The notes: generated from the sequence alone by a model not told the origin. A stretch of 64,000 nt of DNA from Moorella sp. E308F (GCF_006538365.1 NZ_BJKN01000004.1:39283-103282), one strand, 5' to 3'. Shown: positions 51,436 through 58,470, numbered from the stretch's first letter. Numbers and translations are program-made.

Positions 51436-52074
51436 ATGATGGACTTAACACAAATTCTTAATGAAGTTATTTTGTATTTACATGACGCCACCACCAGAGT
51501 AAAACCTGTTTTTGTTATTCTAGTATCTTTTTTAAATTATATTTTATTCCCTGATGCCGCCTATATACCTGCGGCGGCGGCCCTAGGCGGGGCTATGTTA
51601 TTAGATATTATCACGAAATACTATGCTTTAAGTGTTAAGAGTAATGGAATAAAAAACGCTATTAAAAATAAAGAAATTTCTTCAGAAACATTATGGGCAG
51701 GGTCGCGGCGTAAGATAATCAGCTATTTAGTTGTAATGGTTCTTTGTGGATTGAGTGTTAGAGTAACTATGTTGGTTACTGTAGCCGTATTTCTATCCAC
51801 TATTGCTTATTCCATAATGTTTCTTCGTGAGTCTCAAAGTGTCATTGAGAATCTAATAGACGCAGGACATACAGATTTAGAGTGGTTGTTATTCTGGCTA
51901 AGGAAAAAAGAAGAAACTGTGTTAGATAACAAAACTCAGGTTACAGCTCCTATTGAACAAGTAATTATAGAAAAAGCTAATAATATTACTCCCGCCCCCA
52001 CACAAAGAGGAACCAGCACTCCTACTGAGGGTGGGGATGTTAAAGGAGATGCTGACTGGGATGCCAGGATATAG
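51436..52074 (+). CDS. Phage holin (toxin secretion/phage lysis type)
   Basis: 212 residues from ATG 51436 (a second ATG follows at once). Hydrophobic helices at VKPVFVILVSFLNYILF, IPAAAALGGAMLLDIITKYY and VVMVLCGLSVRVTMLVTVAV match the phage holin-4 type family. A charged tail (KEEKTVL-like then Pro/Thr) is cytoplasmic. A GC-rich hairpin (51418-51429) sits between the GGGGGAGGGAGA ribosome site and the start. It overlaps the amidase gene by 14 bp. Earlier TTG 51370 is in frame but less likely. Confidence 0.75.
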   Translation: MMDLTQILNEVILYLHDATTRVKPVFVILVSFLNYILFPDAAYIPAAAALGGAMLLDIITKYYALSVKSNGIKNAIKNKEISSETLWAGSRRKIISYLVVMVLCGLSVRVTMLVTVAVFLSTIAYSIMFLRESQSVIENLIDAGHTDLEWLLFWLRKKEETVLDNKTQVTAPIEQVIIEKANNITPAPTQRGTSTPTEGGDVKGDADWDARI

Positions 52075-52807
52075 TGTGATACAACGATGGTTAACTCCAA
52101 ACAGATATAGTCGTCCTCAAAGGCCGATTATCAAAATCAAAGGAATTGTAATCCATTGGGTGGCTGTTCCTAATGGACGAGCAGAGGGGGTTTATAATTT
52201 CTTTGAAAACCGAAAGTATGGAAAAAATGATTTTGGTTCGGCGCATGAAGTTATTGATTTAGATGGTTCTATTATTCAAATGATACCACCAAATGAAATG
52301 GCCTATGCAGTAGGAGCTTACAAATATACTCAAAAGGCTTTAAATGAACTAAGCAGCTACCCGAATGATTGCACTTATTCAATTGAATGTTGTCATGTTG
52401 ATTGGGATGGCACAATGACAGCAACTACTTATAATACTTTGGTAACTAGGTGTGTAGACCTCTGTACTCAGTGGGGTTTAGATCCTCTGCGTAATTTGTG
52501 GCTACATTATGAAATTACAGGTAAAGATTGCCATAGGTGGTTTGTTAATCACCCTGATGAGTGGGCTAAATTTAAACAACTTGTTGCTGATCATAAGAAT
52601 AATAAAGTAGAGGAGATGGTTACAGTGGCGATTGAAGAATGGCAGAAAGAAATTGGTATTAAAGCGGTGCAAGAATTAGCCAGCAATGAAAATAGACTTA
52701 TTAGCAATCCCGAAGAATGGATTGCAAGGATTGCTGAAAATACTCCTAACTGGCTTTTCTTTGAAATGCTTCGACGATTAAATGCTAAAATTAATAAAAT
52801 TAAATAG
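52061..52807 (+). CDS. N-acetylmuramoyl-L-alanine amidase endolysin
   Basis: 248 residues from ATG 52061 (AAAGGAG 12 bases upstream; earlier ATGs at 52037 and 52049 are alternatives). Amidase_2/PGRP-type domain: zinc ligands in GIVIHWVAVP and NLWLHYEITGKDCHRWF, and the fold markers GSAHEVIDLDGSIIQMIPPN and YSIECCHVDWDG. The C-terminal ~60 residues are helical (EEWQKEIGIKAVQELASNEN). It cleaves the amide bond of peptidoglycan. No signal peptide, so it depends on the holins on either side. Confidence 0.9.
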   Translation: MPGYSVIQRWLTPNRYSRPQRPIIKIKGIVIHWVAVPNGRAEGVYNFFENRKYGKNDFGSAHEVIDLDGSIIQMIPPNEMAYAVGAYKYTQKALNELSSYPNDCTYSIECCHVDWDGTMTATTYNTLVTRCVDLCTQWGLDPLRNLWLHYEITGKDCHRWFVNHPDEWAKFKQLVADHKNNKVEEMVTVAIEEWQKEIGIKAVQELASNENRLISNPEEWIARIAENTPNWLFFEMLRRLNAKINKIK

Positions 52808-52818
52808 GAGGAATAAAT

Positions 52819-53067
52819 ATGATTGATTGGAAACGCAAATTATCAAGTCGTAAATTTTGGGCTTTATTAGCTGGTCTGGCTACTTCGATTTTGGTACTTA
52901 CTAACGCTAATAATGACACTATCACAAAAGTAGTGGCCGTTATTACAGCAACAGGATCGGTAGTAGGTTATATGTTTTCAGAAGCCTATGTAGATGGTAA
53001 GGCAGTTGATGAAGCTAATAACAACCCCACCGCTGTGGTAAATATTAATTCAGAGAAACCCCTGTAA
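52819..53067 (+). CDS. Second holin (small phage holin family)
   Basis: 82 residues, ATG after AGGAGG. IDWKRKLSSRKFWALLAGLA starts the SPP1/phi-LC3-like holin pattern, with two hydrophobic segments (WALLAGLATSILVLT; VVAVITATGSVVGYMFS) and a polar tail. Together with the upstream holin it brackets the endolysin. Terminator immediately follows. Confidence 0.75.
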   Translation: MIDWKRKLSSRKFWALLAGLATSILVLTNANNDTITKVVAVITATGSVVGYMFSEAYVDGKAVDEANNNPTAVVNINSEKPL

Positions 53068-53083
53068 AGGGGTTTTATTTTTC
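53056..53083 (+). terminator. Intrinsic terminator ending the lysis cassette
   Basis: AAACCCC / GGGGTTT stem, loop TGTAAA, then TATTTTTC. It overlaps the stop of the second holin. Confidence 0.9.
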
Positions 53084-53093
53084 TGATAATTAC

Positions 53094-53102
53094 GTCTATC
53101 CT
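53094..53102 (+). promoter_or_regulatory. Possible late-promoter element GTCTATCCT (copy e)
   Basis: GTCTATCCT follows the lysis terminator and precedes the class M element by a few bases. Weak match; may be chance. Confidence 0.25.
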
Positions 53103-53107
53103 TTGTA

Positions 53108-53137
53108 GCTTAAAAGAAGGTGGGGCGGGGGCGTATA
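53108..53137 (+). promoter_or_regulatory. Phage promoter class M, copy 5 (GCTTAA-N18-CGTATA)
   Basis: GCTTAA 53108-53113, 18-base spacer, CGTATA 53132-53137, then TGTTTTATGAAAGG, closely like copy 4. It lies 24 bases before the start at 53162. Confidence 0.65.
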
Positions 53138-53161
53138 TGTTTTATGAAAGGGGGATCAACA

Positions 53162-53581
53162 ATGTCAATGAAAAATTTAGCGGATAGCATTTTTCAAGAG
53201 ACAGTACCAGAACTAAACAAAGAATTACTACAAGAATATTATGAACGTAGCCAGCGTCAAAAGGAAGATAAAAAATGGCTAGAAAAGTATAAACCCATCA
53301 TTATTCAATCTCTACAAAATGCAGGTAAGAATAAATTGGAGCAAGAAGGTTTTAGAGTTTCTATTACAATTCCTAATACATCTCATTTTGATATGGAAAA
53401 AGTATTAGTTTTTCTTAAAGAAAAGCAGTTGGGATGTTTAAAGGAGGTTGTAGATGAAGAAGCATTAACCCAAGCTATAGAGGAGGGGGTTATAGATTTA
53501 GAAGAATTAAAAGCGGTGGCCTGGATAGAGGATAAAGGGACTCCCCGTCTTACAATAAAGAAGGTATCTTCAGATGATTAA
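53162..53581 (+). CDS. Hypothetical protein (139 aa)
   Basis: ATG 53162 with AAGGGGGATC upstream. 139 residues, helical and charged (NKELLQEYYERSQRQKEDKK), then FRVSITIPNTSHFDMEKVLV. No family recognised. It is the first gene behind class M promoter copy 5 and overlaps the next gene by 8 bp. Confidence 0.55.
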   Translation: MSMKNLADSIFQETVPELNKELLQEYYERSQRQKEDKKWLEKYKPIIIQSLQNAGKNKLEQEGFRVSITIPNTSHFDMEKVLVFLKEKQLGCLKEVVDEEALTQAIEEGVIDLEELKAVAWIEDKGTPRLTIKKVSSDD

Positions 53582-53867
53582 AGTTGGAGATCCTGTACTT
53601 ATTAATCCCCGCCACTCATTAAAGTTTAGTAGGAAGATTGGATTTGTAGAGGTAATTTTATTAGATACACTGCTTAATATTGGTGTTTCTTTTGATGATA
53701 CAAGACAACTTTATTATTTCTCTGCTGATGAGCTTATAACAATGGAAGAACTTGATATGTGGAATAGACTAGGGCCAGTCTATTGCCGTTATTGCGGTAA
53801 AGATATTACAGGACAATTTAGCTTTCTCTGTGAAGATTGTGAGTATCCAATTTATAAGGAGGAATAA
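53574..53867 (+). CDS. Zinc-ribbon protein (97 aa)
   Basis: 97 residues. The N-terminal half is a small beta barrel-like segment (KVGDPVLINPRHSLKFSRKI); the C-terminus has CRYCGKDITGQFSFLCEDC, a clear two-CxxC zinc ribbon. Likely nucleic-acid or protein binding. Overlaps the upstream gene (ATGATTAA). Confidence 0.6.
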   Translation: MIKVGDPVLINPRHSLKFSRKIGFVEVILLDTLLNIGVSFDDTRQLYYFSADELITMEELDMWNRLGPVYCRYCGKDITGQFSFLCEDCEYPIYKEE

Positions 53868-53870
53868 TTT

Positions 53871-54167
53871 ATGGATAGTCTTGAAAAAGCACTAGAGGTT
53901 GTTAGGAAATTAGCAGATGAAAACGAAGATTTACGGGCGGAAATTACACATCTTAAACAAAAAATAGGAGATTTAATTCAAGAAAAGAAACAGTTAGAAA
54001 CTGAACATGATACTGTTTTAATAGCTTTACTGGCTATAATTGAACAATGTGGGGGAGAAGTGCAAATAACAGAAGAAGAAATTAAAGACATTGGAGATAA
54101 AATTGAGGTAATACTTAATCCAGAAAAATCCTCTGTTACATTAAAGGCCATTAAGGATGAAGAATAA
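53871..54167 (+). CDS. Coiled-coil protein (98 aa)
   Basis: ATG after AAGGAGG. Residues 1-50 form a coiled coil (VVRKLADENEDLRAEITHLK then QKIGDLIQEKKQLETEHDTV). The remainder is acidic helix. No family. Stop overlaps the next start (TAATG). Confidence 0.55.
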   Translation: MDSLEKALEVVRKLADENEDLRAEITHLKQKIGDLIQEKKQLETEHDTVLIALLAIIEQCGGEVQITEEEIKDIGDKIEVILNPEKSSVTLKAIKDEE

Positions 54168-54466
54168 TGTTACCGCTAGAAGATAAAAGATTTATCTTGT
54201 ACGCTAACGAAGGTCAGATGTTTGATGTTCTAGTTATGCCTGTAGAAGAAGCAGAAAGAATACTACAAGAGTTCAAGGATACTGGTTCATTTTCTTATTT
54301 TGATCCGTGGAGTGGAAAAACTTTAACTAAAACCCCCACCACCCTGCTTCTTACGGAAGTTCTGACGGGGGTGGTAGTTAATAAAGAAAGTATTAATTAT
54401 TACCAAAAACCTAATTGGATTACTGTAAAATTACAGGAAATCCGCCCCCGTGATTGTGGGGGTTGA
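54167..54466 (+). CDS. Hypothetical protein (99 aa)
   Basis: ATG overlapping the previous stop. 99 residues, alpha/beta (RFILYANEGQMFDVLVMPVE; TTLLLTEVLTGVVVNKESIN). No family recognised. Ends in a GC-rich hairpin-like CCCCCGTGATTGTGGGGG. Confidence 0.5.
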   Translation: MLPLEDKRFILYANEGQMFDVLVMPVEEAERILQEFKDTGSFSYFDPWSGKTLTKTPTTLLLTEVLTGVVVNKESINYYQKPNWITVKLQEIRPRDCGG

Positions 54467-54508
54467 CATTAATTAAACCTTGCTGGTCAGCAAGAAGGAG
54501 GATAAATA

Positions 54509-54727
54509 ATGAAAATTAAGGAAATATATGTGGAAGCTACATTTACAAAGAATCTCGGCAACTATCAGAGCTTTAAACCTACTGCTGGTATTACGTTGAT
54601 ACCTGAAGATGGGGAAAGTTACCGAGAGATTTATAAAAAAGGATGGGATATTGTTGGGGAACAACTTGAAGAACAATTGAAGCTCTTTAATGAAGAACAA
54701 AAACATGGAGTAAAGAAGGGGCTGTAA
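54509..54727 (+). CDS. Hypothetical protein (72 aa)
   Basis: ATG after AAGGAGGATAAATA. 72 residues: KIKEIYVEATFTKNLGNYQS, SFKPTAGITL-like beta pattern, then a helix (YREIYKKGWDIVGEQLEEQL). The pattern resembles small phage proteins next to RNA ligase genes, but no family is certain. Four bases before the ligase start. Confidence 0.5.
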   Translation: MKIKEIYVEATFTKNLGNYQSFKPTAGITLIPEDGESYREIYKKGWDIVGEQLEEQLKLFNEEQKHGVKKGL

Positions 54728-54731
54728 GACA

Positions 54732-55808
54732 ATGAGTAGTTTAATTGTAGAAGTGGTGAGGGTCAATACCCTCACCAAACATCCTAATGCCGATACTTTA
54801 TGGATTGCTCAAATTAAAGGCTGGAATTGTATTGTTAAAGAAGGTCAATTTAAAGTGGGGGATCTGGCTATTTATATACCTATTGATGCCGTTCTTCCTG
54901 AAAAGATGATTGAGGAGTATAAGTTAGATTATTTAAAGAACGGGGGACGGGTAAAGACAATTAAATTAAGAGGTTGTATATCCCAAGGCCTCTTGCTCCC
55001 CGTGCCTCCCAACAAACACTGGGTAGAAGGACAAAATGTAGCGGAAGAACTAGGAATTACAAAATGGGAACCGCCTACACCTACTTATGTTTATTATAGT
55101 AATTTTAAGGGATCAAAACGAAATCCCAATCCTAACTTTAAAAAGTATACTGATATTGAAAACATAAATAATTATCCTGAAATCTTTAAGCCTGGAGAGC
55201 TGGTAGTTATAACCGAAAAAATCCACGGAACTAATTTTAGGGTTGGTAATGTTCCTATTGAAGAAAACAATTGGTGGGCAAGAATAAAGGCTTGGTTTGG
55301 CGGCGGGTATGAATTTGTGGTAGGATCTCGAAATGTTCAATTATCTAGTTGTAGTTTATGGAATAAGAAAAAAGTTTGGTACAGTGAAGATGTATATACT
55401 AAGATAGCTAAACGTTATAATCTGAATCAAATTTTACCAAAAGATCACATTCTCTTTGGTGAAATCTACGGGAAGGGAATACAAGATTTAACGTATGGAT
55501 TAGAAAATATTGACGTGGTATTTTTTGACTTAATGGTAAACGGTAAATATGTGGACTACTATGATTTTGTTTCGTTCTGTTCTCGTTTTAACTTACCTAC
55601 AGTCCCCCTTATTTATATTGGCGAGTATATGCCTTCATTACTGACTCTATATACTTGTGGAAATTCACTTTTATATCCTTCGCAAATGAGGGAGGGGGCG
55701 GTAATCAAACCTTTAAAAGAAACAATTGATCCTAGAATTGGCCGTAAAATACTTAAATCAATAAACCCTGAATACTTACTCCGAAAAGGAGCTACAGAAT
55801 ATCATTAA
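54732..55808 (+). CDS. RNA ligase (DRB0094/Rnl5-like)
   Basis: 358 residues. N-terminal ~110 residues form a tRNA-binding/OB-like domain (RVNTLTKHPNADTLWIAQIK; GDLAIYIPIDAVLP). Nucleotidyltransferase motif I is ITEKIHGTNFRV (Lys nucleophile), motif III-like ILFGEIYGKGIQDL, VVFFDLMV, and motif IV/V REGAVIKP. It seals RNA using ATP. Family placement with DRB0094-type ligases rests on the N-terminal OB domain. Possible roles are repair of host tRNA cut by defence nucleases, or RNA ligation in decay control. Confidence 0.85.
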   Translation: MSSLIVEVVRVNTLTKHPNADTLWIAQIKGWNCIVKEGQFKVGDLAIYIPIDAVLPEKMIEEYKLDYLKNGGRVKTIKLRGCISQGLLLPVPPNKHWVEGQNVAEELGITKWEPPTPTYVYYSNFKGSKRNPNPNFKKYTDIENINNYPEIFKPGELVVITEKIHGTNFRVGNVPIEENNWWARIKAWFGGGYEFVVGSRNVQLSSCSLWNKKKVWYSEDVYTKIAKRYNLNQILPKDHILFGEIYGKGIQDLTYGLENIDVVFFDLMVNGKYVDYYDFVSFCSRFNLPTVPLIYIGEYMPSLLTLYTCGNSLLYPSQMREGAVIKPLKETIDPRIGRKILKSINPEYLLRKGATEYH

Positions 55809-55809
55809 A

Positions 55810-55834
55810 GGAGAGGAATTAACCTCTCCTTTTT
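55810..55834. terminator. Bidirectional terminator
   Basis: GGAGAGG / CCTCTCC stem with AATTAA loop, A-rich before and T-rich after, so it works both ways. It separates the rightward ligase gene from the leftward small-gene cluster; the stop of the leftward 48-residue protein lies in the loop. Confidence 0.85.
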
Positions 55835-55965
55835 GTATTAATTAGCAAGTAATATTTACATACACCATCTTTTTTAGGTTTAGGTTTAAACAATCCTTGT
55901 TTGCATTTACCGCTAATCTGGTCTAGATTTTGGCATATAGGACATTCAGTGTACCACCACCTCAT
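55819..55965 (-). CDS. Small Cys-containing protein (48 aa)
   Basis: ATG 55965 with GGAGGG upstream. 48 residues: RWWYTECPICQNLDQISGKC then K/Q-rich and VCKYYLL. CxxC plus two more Cys suggest a zinc knuckle. It ends inside the terminator hairpin. First rightmost-read gene of the leftward small-gene cluster; function unknown. Confidence 0.5.
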   Translation of the reverse strand: MRWWYTECPICQNLDQISGKCKQGLFKPKPKKDGVCKYYLLINTKRRG

Positions 55966-55991
55966 ATCTAAACCCTCCAATAATGTGCGAT

Positions 55992-56159
55992 TTAGTCCTT
56001 CTCTTCATTATCTAATCTTAACGCTCTTCTTGCCCCTTCATAAGACAGTTTGAAGAGATTCCCTGGTGCTTTCAAATATTGCTCTGCGCTTTTAACTCTA
56101 TCTTCTGGGCTATAATTAAAATAGCCTCGCTCTAGAAGAATTTTTTGGAATGTGTTGCT
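55992..56159 (-). pseudogene. In-frame extension after the TAA of the zinc protein upstream
   Basis: Directly after the TAA ending the 56160-56459 gene, the same frame stays open for 55 more codons (TFQKILLERGYFNYSPEDRV then AEQYLKAPGNLFKLSYEGAR). It has no ATG/GTG/TTG near its start. It may be a read-through extension, or a second gene that lost its start. Confidence 0.3.
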
Positions 56160-56459
56160 TTATAATTTAATTCTAAGATACCCATCTTCAAACATCCACC
56201 AGTATTGTTCCTTAAGCAACTTTCTTCCTTGTTCAACATGCTTCAGAAATCTTTCTCTCACATCCTGGCCGTCACATTTTTCGCATACTAGAAAGTTAAT
56301 TGTCTTTCCTCCGCCGTAGACCCAACGCCAGATGTCTCCTGGCCTAAATTTGTGGCCACAGAGGTAACACCTAAAACGCTGTCCCTTCTCAACACCACCC
56401 CACATTCCATTACAGTCTTTTTCTGTTACTATCCTAGGCTTCTGATCCGTAAAGCTCAT
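56160..56459 (-). CDS. Zinc-binding protein (99 aa)
   Basis: ATG 56459 preferred for AAAGGAGG 12 bases upstream (upstream in-frame ATGs lack a site). 99 residues; FRCYLCGHKFRPGDIWRWV and FLVCEKCDGQD give two CxxC pairs. The C-terminal helix is ERFLKHVEQGRKLLKEQYWW. Probably a small nucleic-acid binding protein. The frame continues past its TAA for 55 codons (see 55992-56159). Confidence 0.6.
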   Translation of the reverse strand: MSFTDQKPRIVTEKDCNGMWGGVEKGQRFRCYLCGHKFRPGDIWRWVYGGGKTINFLVCEKCDGQDVRERFLKHVEQGRKLLKEQYWWMFEDGYLRIKL

Positions 56460-56500
56460 ATTCTCTTGTTTCCTCCTTTTGCGTATCATAAACATATTAC

Positions 56501-56671
56501 TTATTTTCCATCTTCCTCTAGAAAAAGCCCATCCTCATCGAGATCGGTGGCACAAACAGCACATATATATTGGTTTCCCACTAGTCTTGTTACTGGGCCA
56601 TAGGTTATATAATTATCTGGAGTACCGTGACCAGGCACTATCTGCCGACCTCAACACTCACAAACCATCAT
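56501..56671 (-). pseudogene. Small zinc-ribbon gene with in-frame TGA
   Basis: ATG ATG at 56671 with GAGGGAGA upstream, then VCEC-(TGA)-GRQIVPGHGTPD, continuing open for 50 codons to TAA at 56501-56503 with a second pair QYICAVCAT. The TGA (56651-56653) sits where CxxC followed by GR would need Cys, a one-base change from TGT/TGC. The frame is otherwise intact with a good ribosome site. It is either a recent nonsense mutation or recoding; see findings. Confidence 0.5.
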
Positions 56672-56710
56672 GCTACATCTCCCTCTCGCTTTTTCGTTTG
56701 TTATGCGTAT

Positions 56711-56968
56711 TTACCTAAAAAGCTCATTATAAAGCTCATTATATGCTTTTTCGTAGTGTTGAGGATTACCATCTCTTTTGACCCATTCATCATAGCAAGC
56801 ATCTACCTGCCAATGGAAATCAGACCGTGGATTGTTATTTGCATACGCTGATAGCCATATTTTATCTTTGGTTTCTTTAAACAATTCTTCTTTCGTCATT
56901 TGGGCTAGTTTTTCTAGATACAATGATTTAGGTTTTCCATAATTGTCATTCCCGCTATATTTGTCCAT
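56711..56968 (-). CDS. Hypothetical protein (85 aa)
   Basis: ATG 56968 after GGAGAGAAAAGA. 85 residues, acidic and helical (YLEKLAQMTKEELFKETKDK; WQVDACYDEWVKRDGNPQHY). No family recognised. Its leader repeats the 23-bp sequence found before the next gene at 57152 (see findings). Confidence 0.55.
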   Translation of the reverse strand: MDKYSGNDNYGKPKSLYLEKLAQMTKEELFKETKDKIWLSAYANNNPRSDFHWQVDACYDEWVKRDGNPQHYEKAYNELYNELFR

Positions 56969-57005
56969 TTCTTTTCTCTCCTTCGCATTATCTTTGGAAT
57001 GTATA

Positions 57006-57152
57006 TCATTCTATGAAGTCACGCATAGCCTTTGATCTTAAACGCCGTAATAACTGATCAGATTTATAATGATTTGCACAAGAGCCTGGCCGAAAAAGTT
57101 TACACGTTTTCCATAAATAACATCTACCTAAACAAACTATAGGGCCTGACAT
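57006..57152 (-). CDS. Small Cys-rich protein (48 aa)
   Basis: ATG 57152 after GAAGGAGGTGAG. 48 residues, four Cys (IVCLGRCYLWKTCK then SCANHY) and a basic C-terminal helix (LLRRLRSKAMRDF). Probably metal binding; DNA or RNA contact is possible from charge. Function unknown. Confidence 0.5.
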   Translation of the reverse strand: MSGPIVCLGRCYLWKTCKLFRPGSCANHYKSDQLLRRLRSKAMRDFIE

Positions 57153-57191
57153 ATTTCTCTCACCTCCTTCGTATTTTCTTTGGAATACGAA

Positions 57192-57356
57192 TTACTTAGT
57201 CTCTATTTCAAAGTTAATCTCTCTATATTCCATTAAATTATTGACAAGTATTTCCATACAAATTAACACACATTTTTCGCATATATCTGCCTTGGGGCTT
57301 GTTATCATCATTTTTACTTGCTCCTCAGATCTACCGCAAAAACTACAGCTTTTCAC
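57192..57356 (-). CDS. Stand-alone ClpX-type zinc-binding domain (54 aa)
   Basis: GTG 57356 chosen (GAAGGAGG eight bases upstream). CSFCGRSEEQVKMMITSPKA and CEKCVLICMEIL match the N-terminal zf-C4 domain of ClpX (C-x2-C...C-x2-C with VELC-type helix), but there is no AAA+ part. In ClpX this domain dimerises and binds substrates and adaptors such as SspB. A free copy could act as a decoy or adaptor on host ClpX (inference). Confidence 0.7.
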   Translation of the reverse strand: MKSCSFCGRSEEQVKMMITSPKADICEKCVLICMEILVNNLMEYREINFEIETK

Positions 57357-57370
57357 AGATAATACCTCCT

Positions 57371-57439
57371 TCACATTTTAAATTTATGTTCACGAAAATC
57401 ATAAGCACTATAAAATTTGCCGCCACATTTGAGACATTC
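57371..57439 (-). pseudogene. Remnant of a small zinc-finger ORF
   Basis: ECLKCGGKFYSAYDFREHKF is a C2H2-like finger in an open 22-codon stretch ending just before the ClpX-like gene ribosome site. The in-frame codon before it is TGA (57440-57442), with an upstream GAGGGAGG (57461-57468) but no start codon in frame. Probably a decayed gene. Confidence 0.25.
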
Positions 57440-57478
57440 TCAAGATACTATTGTTATTATTACCTCCCTCATATTGTT

Positions 57479-57512
57479 AGTAAGGGTACAAGATTTTTAT
57501 TGTACCCTTACT
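57479..57512. repeat. 13-bp perfect inverted repeat
   Basis: AGTAAGGGTACAA, 8-base loop, TTGTACCCTTACT. It lies 16 bases beyond the stop of the leftward DUF932-like gene. No T run follows on that strand, so it could be a weak terminator, RNA-stability hairpin or protein site. Confidence 0.6.
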
Positions 57513-57528
57513 GCTTTAAAAATATATT

Positions 57529-58452
57529 TTAAGCGGCCAATAACTCAAAGGCTTTATCAATTAGAGGATGACCGTCAATGGTCTTAGCAAACAACCGTTC
57601 CTTATAAGTTGTGGTTTTACGAAGAGGTTCTGCGTGAGTTGCAAAGTCACTAACTGCATTTATTAAGGCCCATCTTGTTCCCCTATAAAGCTGAAGATCA
57701 GGGGCTTGATCATATCGACGCCATAAATCTTCACGAAGTTTAATGATATTATCTTTTTGACGCGGCTTAACTTCGTGAGGGAAGGGAAGAAGTTCATTTA
57801 TAAAATCTTCTACCTCACTATCACTAATGGATAAATTAACAAGTCTTTCTGCTTCCTCAGTTAAGGAATCAAGATAAGCATAAGCAAGTCCTAATGTTCT
57901 TTGAGCTTCCGCAAGTTTGTTTTGCATGTTGCCCATATGGATTGTTGTCCACATCCTCTTGGCAGAGGATAAAGCTAAGTTTAATGTATTCTGGCAAACT
58001 ATCCGTACAGGAGTTATAGCAACTTTAACTGCTCCCTTGCCATCGTGAGAATTAGTAAAAACTAAGAAAGGTTCAATTCTATCATTTAAGATAGTAATTC
58101 GTTCCAATCTTGCCAGCATCCAAACTCTCTTACCACCAGCTAAACTTCCAGCAGTTTCATATCGCACTCCTTCCCCTAAAAGAGCATCAGTAAAAGCAAA
58201 GGCTTCCACATTCTGAACTACTTTGTATTGATCACTAACTATTCCAAGCACCTGTTGATCTGTCGATCTAACGTTAGCAACATAACCCTCTACGGGATTT
58301 CCATTAACATAAACGGGCACTTGTTCTACTCTCCAATCCAGCCCCGCCAATTCCAGAGCTTTTTTAGAATCGGGAGCTTCTTCAATAACAATACCCAAAC
58401 CGTGCCAGGGCACTTCTCTAACTGAAAACATTGAATCTACATTTGCAGGCAT
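57529..58452 (-). CDS. DUF932/TIGR03299-like phage/plasmid protein
   Basis: 307 residues, ATG 58452 after AAAGGGGGATT. Typical start for this family: SMFSVREVPWHGLGIVIEEA, then LDWRVEQVPVYVNG, LGIVSDQYKVVQNVEAFAF, FLVFTNSHDGKGAVKVAITP and VRIVCQNTLNLAL. The family is widespread in phages and plasmids, often near single-strand annealing or defence-related genes; function is not established. It is downstream of the SNF2 helicase in one leftward operon. Confidence 0.8.
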   Translation of the reverse strand: MPANVDSMFSVREVPWHGLGIVIEEAPDSKKALELAGLDWRVEQVPVYVNGNPVEGYVANVRSTDQQVLGIVSDQYKVVQNVEAFAFTDALLGEGVRYETAGSLAGGKRVWMLARLERITILNDRIEPFLVFTNSHDGKGAVKVAITPVRIVCQNTLNLALSSAKRMWTTIHMGNMQNKLAEAQRTLGLAYAYLDSLTEEAERLVNLSISDSEVEDFINELLPFPHEVKPRQKDNIIKLREDLWRRYDQAPDLQLYRGTRWALINAVSDFATHAEPLRKTTTYKERLFAKTIDGHPLIDKAFELLAA

Positions 58453-58470
58453 AATAAAATCCCCCTTTAT

